Of a stretch of DNA of 8,652 bases, positions 1 through 4,989 are shown one piece after another. The notes beneath the pieces are model-generated. The model saw nothing but the letters and a program-made list of their open reading frames with translations, did no database searches and was not told the origin of the DNA. The DNA is from an uncultured Rhizobiaceae group bacterium (lineage in GTDB: Bacteria > Pseudomonadota > Alphaproteobacteria > Rhizobiales > Rhizobiaceae). The position numbers and the translations under genes are program-made. Position 1 is the first letter of the stretch, and each line of letters starts with the position of its first letter. The stretch is taken from NCBI GenBank assembly GCA_938009335.1, contig CALLHT010000165.1, forward strand, positions 1 to 8,652, given 5' to 3'.

Positions 1-1254
1 GCGAATGTTCATTTTCACACGACCAACTGCGGAAAGGTCGTAGCGCTCTGAATCGAAGAACAGTGAGTTGAACATGGCCTCAGCAGATTCCATGGTCGGC
101 GGCTCACCGGGACGCATCACGCGATAGATGTCAAACAACGCATCCTGACGGCTGTCGTTCTTGTCTACGGCAAGTGTGTTGCGGATGTATCCACCCACAT
201 TCACATAGTCGATGTTCAGAACCGGAATGCTCTTGACCTTAGCTTCGTCAAGAACCTCGATTGCTTTCTCATCAATCTCGTTACCGGCTTCGAGATAAAT
301 CTCACCAGTCTTGGTATTGACGATATCCTCGGAGACGTAACGACCATACATTTGCTCGTTCGTGATCTTGAGGTTTTTGACGCCCTTCTCGTTCAGCTGT
401 TTGATGGTGCGGGCAGTGATTTTCTTACCCACTTCAACAACAACTTCACCACTATCCGCATCGATTAGATCGGCATCTGGCTTTGTGCCTTTCAACGAGT
501 CAGCATCGAAAGGCATTTTCCAGCCGTCACCAACGCGCGTCGCTTTTGATGATGTGTAGAACGTGTCGAGGATTTCCTCATGGTCGTAACCCAAAGCCTG
601 CAAAAGTGATGTCGCAGGAATTTTACGGCGACGGTCGATACGCGCATAGACAATGTCTTTTGCATCGAATTCCACGTCCAACCATGAGCCACGGTAAGGG
701 ATTACACGAGCAGCAAACAGAAGCTTGCCTGAAGAGTGTGTCTTGCCTTTGTCGTGATCAAAGAACACGCCAGGTGAGCGGTGCATCTGGGATACAATCA
801 CACGCTCAGTACCATTGACGATAAACGTACCATTATTGGTCATGAGCGGCATGTCGCCCATGTATACGTCTTGCTCTTTAATGTCTTTAACAGACTTTGC
901 GCCTGTATCTTCATCGATATCAAATACGATCAAGCGTAGTGTCACTTTAAGTGGCGCGGCGTAGGTCATGTCGCGCTGGCGGCACTCTTCCACATCGTAT
1001 TTCGGAGCATCAAATTCGTAGCTGACGAACTCAAGTTGAGCTGATCCAGCGAAGTCCTTAATCGGAAAAACAGATTCGAAAACAGCCTGAAGACCCTCAT
1101 CACCACGACCACCTTCTGGCTCATCAACCATAAGGAATTGATCATAAGATTGCTTTTGGACTTCAATCAGGTTTGGCATTTCTGCCACTTCGGTGATGTT
1201 ACCGAAGAATTTTCTTACGCGTTTGCGACCATTGAAAACATGGTTTTTAGCCAT
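1..1254 (-). CDS. rpoB: DNA-directed RNA polymerase beta subunit, N-terminal part (partial at window edge)
   Basis: Beta subunit of core RNA polymerase, which together with beta' forms the catalytic cleft. The window holds the first 418 codons; the reading frame runs open to base 1, so the rest (families run to about 1,380 residues in alphaproteobacteria) lies outside. The protein starts MAKNHVFNGRKRVRKFFG and carries highly conserved beta N-terminal blocks, including TNNGTFIVNGTERVIVSQ and the HRSPGVFFDHDKGKTHSSGK block, then IRNTLAVDKNDSRQDALFDI and MRPGEPPTMESAEAMFNSLF. This covers the protrusion and lobe regions but not the rifampicin-binding cluster. The ATG at 1254 is preceded by an AAGGTG ribosome site five bases upstream. 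It lies 257 bases after rplL in the same direction, and that gap contains hairpins that may set its expression relative to the ribosomal genes. The start and identity are near certain. Confidence 0.98.
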   Translation of the reverse strand, partial: MAKNHVFNGRKRVRKFFGNITEVAEMPNLIEVQKQSYDQFLMVDEPEGGRGDEGLQAVFESVFPIKDFAGSAQLEFVSYEFDAPKYDVEECRQRDMTYAAPLKVTLRLIVFDIDEDTGAKSVKDIKEQDVYMGDMPLMTNNGTFIVNGTERVIVSQMHRSPGVFFDHDKGKTHSSGKLLFAARVIPYRGSWLDVEFDAKDIVYARIDRRRKIPATSLLQALGYDHEEILDTFYTSSKATRVGDGWKMPFDADSLKGTKPDADLIDADSGEVVVEVGKKITARTIKQLNEKGVKNLKITNEQMYGRYVSEDIVNTKTGEIYLEAGNEIDEKAIEVLDEAKVKSIPVLNIDYVNVGGYIRNTLAVDKNDSRQDALFDIYRVMRPGEPPTMESAEAMFNSLFFDSERYDLSAVGRVKMNIR

Positions 1255-1298
1255 TATCACACCTTGTGTCTCTATCGGCAGTAGTGAGCCAGTCTATT

Positions 1299-1331
1299 CT
1301 TTTAAAAACCCATCCCATCGGTTTTCAAAAG
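1299..1331 (-). promoter_or_regulatory. Long hairpin in the rpoB 5' leader
   Basis: Minus-strand arms CTTTTGAAAACC and GGTTTTTAAAAG form a 12-base-pair stem with one G-U wobble and a 9-base loop, ending about 45 bases before the rpoB start codon. It is not followed by a U tract, so it does not look like a terminator. E. coli has an RNase III processing site in the same spacer, and a long uninterrupted stem is the kind of structure that enzyme cuts. Processing here is an inference only. A smaller stem (GGATCG/CGATCC at 1366-1371 and 1380-1385) lies between this and the terminator-like hairpin. Confidence 0.4.
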
Positions 1332-1447
1332 CACAGCCTGACGACGGACTGTCAAATTGCGTTTGGGATCGCGGGCAAACGATCCGGACATGCCCTACTC
1401 AACACTTCTGTCAAAGAGACCCATTCATTCGGTCGATCTATGCCAGA

Positions 1448-1471
1448 AAACCCCGGACGGATCCGAGGTTT
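1448..1471 (-). promoter_or_regulatory. Terminator-like hairpin (candidate attenuator) between rplL and rpoB
   Basis: On the transcribed (minus) strand two 10-base arms, AAACCTCGGA and TCCGGGGTTT, pair fully if one G-U wobble is allowed, around a 4-base loop TCCG. The 3' arm runs into a short U-rich stretch (TTTTCT), giving the look of a weak intrinsic terminator about 40 bases after the rplL stop. In E. coli a partial terminator at the same place lets only part of the rplJL transcription continue into rpoBC. A similar role here is inferred from position and shape. The short U tract suggests partial rather than complete termination. Confidence 0.5.
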
Positions 1472-1511
1472 GAAAACGTTTAAATCAGGCCATTTGCGGC
1501 CCGGAAAACAC

Positions 1512-1886
1512 TTACTTAAGCTCGACTTTAGCGCCTGCAGCTTCAAGCTTAGCTTTGATTTCTTCAGCTTCTGCTTTCGAAGCACCTTCTTTAACTGCCT
1601 TACCGCCAGCTTCAACAAGGTCTTTCGCTTCTTTCAGGCCAAGACCTGTAATACCGCGAACTTCTTTAATCACGTTAATTTTTGAAGCGCCTGCATCTGC
1701 AAGAATGACGTCAAATTCGTCTTTCTCTTCAGCAGCTGCTTCGCCACCGCCGCCAGCAACAGCTGCAACAGCAACAGGAGCAGCAGCAGATACGCCCCAT
1801 TTTTCTTCGAGCATTTTAGAAAGCTCAGCAGCTTCCAAAACAGTCAGTGCAGACAAATCGTCTACGATCTTTTCAAGATCAGCCAT
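1512..1886 (-). CDS. rplL: 50S ribosomal protein L7/L12
   Basis: The multicopy stalk protein of the large ribosomal subunit, which recruits and stimulates the translational GTPases; dimers bind the C-terminal tail of L10. At 124 residues it has the usual length. The layout is classic: an N-terminal dimerisation helix region (MADLEKIVDDLSALTVLEAAEL), an Ala/Gly-rich flexible hinge at about residues 34-52 with a GGGG run, and a globular C-terminal domain with the conserved KINVIKEVRGITGLGLKEAK segment that contacts the GTPases. The ATG at 1886 follows an AAGGAA ribosome site (1895-1900). The gene begins 55 bases after the rplJ stop and is co-transcribed with it, as expected for proteins made in a fixed ratio as the L10(L12)n complex. 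Confidence 0.99.
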   Translation of the reverse strand: MADLEKIVDDLSALTVLEAAELSKMLEEKWGVSAAAPVAVAAVAGGGGEAAAEEKDEFDVILADAGASKINVIKEVRGITGLGLKEAKDLVEAGGKAVKEGASKAEAEEIKAKLEAAGAKVELK

Positions 1887-1941
1887 TTTTAAGTTTCCTT
1901 ACTTAATCTCAGTTCAAACTTTGAGGTTAGCGAGAAATGCC

Positions 1942-2460
1942 TCACGCAGCCTCGTCCTTTGCAGCATAAGCCCCGACAACACGTGCAAGTTGACCTGCAG
2001 GTGCGTTGACCACTTGAGCAATCTTGCCAGCTGGTGCCTGAAGCAGGCCAACAAGTTTACCGCGTAGTTCATCAAGTGATGGTAGAGACGCGAGCGCCTT
2101 AACACCATTTGCATCGAGGTTTGTGGCACCCATTGCACCGCCAAGAATAACGAGCTTGTCGTTGGTCTTTGCGAATTCAACGGCTACCTTGGGAGCTGTC
2201 ACGGGATCTTCTGAGTAACAAACAAGCGTTTGCCCCTCGAAAAGGTCCTGGATGTGCACAGCTTCCGTGCCTTCAAGAGCGAGTTTGGCAAGACGGTTCT
2301 TCGCGACTTTGACAGTGCCACCAGCTTCCTTCATCTGAGCACGCAATGTACTCATCTGAGCAACGGTGATACCGGAATAGTGTGCAACAACCACAGCGCC
2401 AGCGTTCGAAAACACTTCGTTCATGGAAGCTACAAACTCACGTTTTTCCGCTCTTTCCAC
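1942..2460 (-). CDS. rplJ: 50S ribosomal protein L10 (GTG start)
   Basis: L10 anchors the L7/L12 dimers to 23S rRNA at the base of the stalk and in many bacteria represses its own mRNA. The 172-residue product begins (M)ERAEKREFVASMNEVF and contains VVVAHYSGITVAQM, matching alphaproteobacterial L10 from its first residues. The first codon is GTG (2458-2460) with a strong GGAGAGAGA ribosome site immediately upstream (2463-2471). No ATG fits the family N-terminus, so the GTG start is well supported. The C-terminal part, rich in alanine and ending AAKDEAA, is the helix that carries L7/L12. The start sits at the end of a 331-base structured leader that follows rplA, consistent with translational autoregulation. 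Confidence 0.98.
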   Translation of the reverse strand: MERAEKREFVASMNEVFSNAGAVVVAHYSGITVAQMSTLRAQMKEAGGTVKVAKNRLAKLALEGTEAVHIQDLFEGQTLVCYSEDPVTAPKVAVEFAKTNDKLVILGGAMGATNLDANGVKALASLPSLDELRGKLVGLLQAPAGKIAQVVNAPAGQLARVVGAYAAKDEAA

Positions 2461-2481
2461 AGTCTCTCTCCAATTGGAACA

Positions 2482-2543
2482 TTTCAGTTTCCTGAAACCT
2501 TCCGGTTGCTTTTGCCGAACTCTTGAAAGACAGAACTTTCAAG
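2482..2543 (-). promoter_or_regulatory. Two hairpins just upstream of the rplJ ribosome site
   Basis: Transcribed strand, 5' to 3': a perfect 8-base-pair stem CTTGAAAG/CTTTCAAG with a 6-base loop (2522-2543), then TTTCAG/CTGAAA closed by a GAAA tetraloop (2482-2497), which is a very stable GNRA-type hairpin. The second ends about 10 bases before the rplJ ribosome site. They form the 3' part of the rplJ leader and could hold the site open or closed. A 10-base palindrome TCCAATTGGA (2469-2478) overlaps the first bases of that ribosome site. Confidence 0.45.
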
Positions 2544-2599
2544 CTTTCGACGCTCAAGGTCCTGTCCCAGGCCGATAAGCGGAGTGTGAACCCCATTCG

Positions 2600-2767
2600 G
2601 CTAGGCTAGCGAGTTTGAACTGAAATCTTCCGGGAAGGCCCGGGAAATTTCGCTCTCACTCCCGTCTACTACCGGCGAAATTAAGACCCTCTTCTATCGA
2701 ATTAGGTCACCCGCAGTCTCGGACAGGTGTTTCATCCGATACACGAATGAAACGCATCATGTCCGAC
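2600..2767 (-). promoter_or_regulatory. Ribosomal protein L10 leader (autoregulatory mRNA structure)
   Basis: The rplA-rplJ gap on the transcribed strand contains short blocks that I recall as typical of alphaproteobacterial L10 leaders: CCGAGACTGCGGGTG (2708-2722) and GTAGTAGACGGGAG (2659-2672). Around them are strong stems: GTTTCATTCG/CGGATGAAAC (2744-2753 with 2729-2738, one wobble, 5-base loop); TCGGACA/TGTCCGA (2760-2766 with 2719-2725), which encloses that hairpin; and a perfect AATTTCGC/GCGAAATT pair (2675-2682 with 2646-2653) that brackets the AGACGGG block. In this family the L10 or L10-L7/L12 complex binds the leader and blocks rplJL translation. The outer limits given are approximate; the identity rests on position, motifs and stems. 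Confidence 0.75.
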
Positions 2768-2791
2768 CAAAGCCGGACAAGAATTCTTTTA

Positions 2792-3484
2792 TTATCCCTC
2801 CACAACAGAAGCAGGGTCGATTTTAACGCCCGGGCCCATTGTAGAAGAGATTGCGATACGCTTAACGAATGTGCCCTTAGCGCCTGATGGCTTTGCTTTT
2901 TGCACAGCGTCTGCGAACGCACGAACATTTTCTTCAAGCTTGGCAGCATCGAAAGAAGCCTTGCCAACGCCTGCATGAATGATACCGGCTTTTTCAACAC
3001 GGAAATCAACCGCGCCGCCTTTTGCAGCTTCAACCGCAGACTTTACGTCTGGTGTCACAGTACCCGTCTTAGGGTTTGGCATCAGGTTACGAGGACCCAA
3101 TACTTTACCAAGACGACCCACAAGCGGCATCATGTCTGGTGTTGCGATACAGCGATCAAAGTTGATTTCGCCCTTCTGGATGGTTTCCATCAGGTCTTCA
3201 GCGCCAACGATGTCAGCACCTGCTGCTTTCGCTTCGTCTGCCTTTGCGTCCTTAGCAAATACTGCAACGCGAACCGAGCGGCCTGTACCGTTTGGCAAGT
3301 TTACAACACCACGGACCATCTGGTCTGCGTGGCGTGGGTCAACACCAAGGTTCATTGCAACTTCGATTGTCTCGTCAAATTTCGCGGAAGCGCGCTCTTT
3401 AACGAAACCAACTGCTTCAGAAAGCGAATAAAGCTGATTGCGATCAATGCCTTCGCGGGCGTTCTTAATGCGTTTTCCAGCCAT
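2792..3484 (-). CDS. rplA: 50S ribosomal protein L1
   Basis: L1 forms the mobile L1 stalk of the large subunit, moving deacylated tRNA out of the E site; in many bacteria it also represses translation of its own rplK-rplA mRNA. The 230-residue length is standard. The protein opens MAGKRIKNAREGIDRNQLYS and carries the family signature IATPDMMPLVGRLGKVLGPR at about residues 118-137, followed by NLMPNPKTGTVT. The ATG at 3484 is only two bases after the rplK TGA, and its ribosome site (GGAGGG, 3491-3496) lies inside the last codons of rplK, so the two genes are very probably translationally coupled. It ends in ASVVEG with a TAA stop; the L10 leader follows directly. Confidence 0.99.
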   Translation of the reverse strand: MAGKRIKNAREGIDRNQLYSLSEAVGFVKERASAKFDETIEVAMNLGVDPRHADQMVRGVVNLPNGTGRSVRVAVFAKDAKADEAKAAGADIVGAEDLMETIQKGEINFDRCIATPDMMPLVGRLGKVLGPRNLMPNPKTGTVTPDVKSAVEAAKGGAVDFRVEKAGIIHAGVGKASFDAAKLEENVRAFADAVQKAKPSGAKGTFVKRIAISSTMGPGVKIDPASVVEG

Positions 3485-3486
3485 GA

Positions 3487-3915
3487 TCAGCCCTCCACCT
3501 GGATGCCCATTGAACGGGCAGAACCTTCAACAATGCGCATTGCTGCTTCGATATCGCCTGCGTTTAGGTCAGGCATTTTCTTTTCAGCGATTTCGCGAAC
3601 CTGGTCTTGCGTCAGCGTACCGGCACTTGAGCGACCTGGCTCAGTTGAACCGGACTTCAGGTTCAGAGCTTTCTTGATGAAATACGACATTGGCGGCTGT
3701 TTCATCACGAATGTGAATGATTTGTCCGCAAAGATTGTAATTTCTACTGGAACAGGAGAATCCTTCTCCATTTCCTGCGTCTTGGCATTGAATGCCTTAC
3801 AGAATTCCATAATGTTCAGACCACGCTGACCGAGCGCCGGACCAATTGGCGGCGAAGGTGAAGCGTTGCCAGCAGGAACCTGAAGCTTCAGGTAACCCTC
3901 AATTTTCTTGGCCAT
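3487..3915 (-). CDS. rplK: 50S ribosomal protein L11
   Basis: L11 binds the GTPase-associated centre of 23S rRNA and takes part in factor-dependent GTP hydrolysis and in activation of RelA under amino-acid starvation. The 142-residue length is exactly that of the family. The N-terminal domain shows the proline-rich VPAGNASPSPPIGPALGQRG segment (about residues 13-32), the hinge helix that thiopeptide antibiotics contact. The C-terminal rRNA-binding domain contains the QVREIAEKKMPDLNA signature region (about 105-119). The ATG at 3915 follows an AAGGAA site at 3923-3928. Together with rplA it makes a tight pair with a two-base gap. Confidence 0.99.
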   Translation of the reverse strand: MAKKIEGYLKLQVPAGNASPSPPIGPALGQRGLNIMEFCKAFNAKTQEMEKDSPVPVEITIFADKSFTFVMKQPPMSYFIKKALNLKSGSTEPGRSSAGTLTQDQVREIAEKKMPDLNAGDIEAAMRIVEGSARSMGIQVEG

Positions 3916-3933
3916 GTTTCTTTTCCTTCATGT

Positions 3934-3989
3934 GCTGGAAATCCAGCGGTTTAAGGTTTGCGGTACGGTTTGAACAATCGGCCCGATTG
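3934..3989 (-). promoter_or_regulatory. nusG-rplK spacer: two small hairpins before rplK
   Basis: The 99-base gap (3916-4014) holds two short perfect stems. CAATCG/CGATTG with a 3-base loop (3975-3989) lies 25 bases after the nusG stop. GCTGG/CCAGC with a 4-base loop (3934-3947) lies just before the rplK ribosome site. Neither has a convincing U tract, so I do not call a terminator. In E. coli a promoter for rplKA lies in the equivalent gap. The best hexamer pair I can find here (TTGTTC and TTAAAC, 17 apart) is poor. The hairpin near the rplK ribosome site is a possible site for L1 feedback, which is not demonstrable from sequence alone. Confidence 0.3.
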
Positions 3990-4014
3990 CCTCCCCTCCC
4001 GCAGGTTGCACGGG

Positions 4015-4545
4015 TTAAAGCTTTTCAACCTGCCCGTATTCGAGATCGACCGGAGTAGCCCGGCCAAAAATTGATACTTCCACCTTCAGGCGCGCACGCT
4101 CTTCGTCGACTTCCTGAACAACGCCATTGAATGAAGCAAATGGACCATCAGACACTCTGATGTTCTCACCCACGTCAAACATGACAGATGGCTTTGGACG
4201 ATCAACACCCTCTTGGACCTGATTGAGGATACGATCCGCTTCTTTGTCTGTGATTGGCTTGGGCTTATTGTCCGCCCCCAGGAAGCCAGTCACTTTAGGA
4301 GTATTTTTGATCAAGTGGAACGCAGCGTCTGTCATTTCCATTTTCACAAGCACGTAACCAGGGAAGAATTTACGCTCTGCATCAACCTTGCGGCCACGGC
4401 GAACCTCAACAACCTTCTCGGTCGGAACCATTACCGCTTCAAAAAGGTGATCAAGACCCTTTTGCTTGGCTTGCTCTTCAATTGATTCAGCCACCTTTTT
4501 CTCAAAATTTGAGTAGGCATGAACAATATACCAGCGATGCGCCAT
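4015..4545 (-). CDS. nusG: Transcription termination/antitermination factor NusG
   Basis: NusG rides on RNA polymerase, increases processivity, and links it to Rho or to ribosomal protein S10. The 176-residue protein has the standard two domains. The N-terminal NGN domain (about 1-115) starts MAHRWYIVHAYSNFEKKVAE and includes the conserved RKFFPGYVLVKM stretch (about 58-69), which contacts the beta' clamp helices. The C-terminal KOW domain (about 122-176) includes VGENIRVSDGPFASFNGVV and ends VDLEYGQVEKL. The ATG at 4545 has a GAGGA site upstream (4553-4557) and lies 28 bases after the secE stop. secE-nusG is one of the most stable bacterial gene pairs. Confidence 0.99.
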   Translation of the reverse strand: MAHRWYIVHAYSNFEKKVAESIEEQAKQKGLDHLFEAVMVPTEKVVEVRRGRKVDAERKFFPGYVLVKMEMTDAAFHLIKNTPKVTGFLGADNKPKPITDKEADRILNQVQEGVDRPKPSVMFDVGENIRVSDGPFASFNGVVQEVDEERARLKVEVSIFGRATPVDLEYGQVEKL

Positions 4546-4573
4546 CTAACCCGTCCTCGTAAACTATTGCCGA

Positions 4574-4774
4574 TCAGCTGCCAAAGCTGAGCAGAAAACC
4601 GACAAACCAGCCTAAAATCTGGTCAATCGTAAAGAAAAACAACATCGCGAGTGCAACCATCACAAAAACCATGATGGAACTTACAACGGTTTCACGTCGT
4701 GTAGGCCATGTTACTTTCGAGACTTCTGTGCGCACTTGCTGCAGAAAAGTGAAAGGATTTGTTTTCGCCGCCAT
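4574..4774 (-). CDS. secE: Preprotein translocase subunit SecE
   Basis: SecE clamps the SecY channel in the inner membrane. The 66-residue product is the short, single-span form common in alphaproteobacteria; the E. coli protein has two extra spans. It shows the conserved amphipathic segment FLQQVRTEVSKVTWPTRRET (about residues 10-29), with the TWPTR motif diagnostic for the family, then one transmembrane helix (about 32-62). The ATG at 4774 gives the expected N-terminus, although only a weak, distant ribosome site (AGGCACGG) precedes it. It is the first gene of the visible operon and precedes nusG by 28 bases. Confidence 0.98.
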   Translation of the reverse strand: MAAKTNPFTFLQQVRTEVSKVTWPTRRETVVSSIMVFVMVALAMLFFFTIDQILGWFVGFLLSFGS

Positions 4775-4909
4775 GGATTTACCGTGCCTGAAACTGTTTC
4801 AATCGTCGCTGTTTATAAGAAACGCCCACAAGCAATTCATCCGCCTGACGAGCAACAAAAAGAGTGCGCAAAACGGATTGCTCCATCATGCACACCGGAC
4901 TCATGCGTG

Positions 4910-4938
4910 TAACTAATACCAAATTGGGGAATGTGCAA
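4910..4938 (-). promoter_or_regulatory. Candidate promoter for secE-nusG
   Basis: On the minus strand TTGCAC (4933-4938) and TAGTTA (4910-4915) are 17 bases apart, just downstream of the terminator of the preceding gene and about 135 bases before secE. The -35-like hexamer is reasonable, the -10-like one is weak. A promoter somewhere in this 215-base gap is expected because the terminator should stop read-through. A TATAAA at 4813-4818 is another possible -10 but has no good -35 partner. The gap otherwise contains only a 13-base interrupted palindrome (TGAAAC-T-GTTTCA, 4789-4801) close to the secE start, and no tRNA gene. Confidence 0.3.
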
Positions 4939-4950
4939 GGGACTCTCAGA

Positions 4951-4983
4951 GAAAAAATGCCATGTTTTTAAGCGTAACAGGCA
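4951..4983 (-). terminator. Intrinsic terminator of the acyltransferase gene
   Basis: On the minus strand TGCCTGTT (4976-4983) pairs with AACA-T-GGCA (4958-4966) as an eight-base-pair stem with a single bulged T and a 9-base loop. It is followed at once by six T residues (4952-4957). It begins seven bases after the TAG stop of the upstream gene. Position, stem and T tract agree well with a Rho-independent terminator separating that gene from secE. Confidence 0.75.
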
Positions 4984-4989
4984 GGTTTT

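Noticed and set aside
1193..1685. Plus-strand frames (96 and 139 codons) crossing the rplL-rpoB spacer
   Set aside because: They overlap rpoB, the hairpins and rplL on the opposite strand, and have no ribosome site or family resemblance. The spacer is better explained as regulatory RNA.
1555..2067. A 170-codon plus-strand frame antisense to rplL and the end of rplJ
   Set aside because: Its Ala/Ser/Pro-rich product is the mirror of the Ala-rich rplL hinge; no independent support.
2701..2791. A separate promoter for rplJL after rplA
   Set aside because: E. coli has one here, but I find no convincing -35/-10 pair; the segment is dominated by leader stems, so I left a promoter uncalled.
2900..3829. 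A 309-codon open frame on the plus strand, antisense to rplA and rplK
   Set aside because: It lies entirely opposite two certain ribosomal protein genes, its product (rich in Cys, Phe, His, Asn) resembles no family I know, and it is explained by the codon bias of the real genes.
4789..4801. Interrupted palindrome TGAAAC-T-GTTTCA near the secE start
   Set aside because: The single-base spacer rules out an RNA hairpin with full stem, and one short copy is too little to call an operator.
4671..4916. An 81-codon plus-strand frame over secE and its upstream gap
   Set aside because: It is antisense to secE in its first half and has no similarity or ribosome site that would support it.
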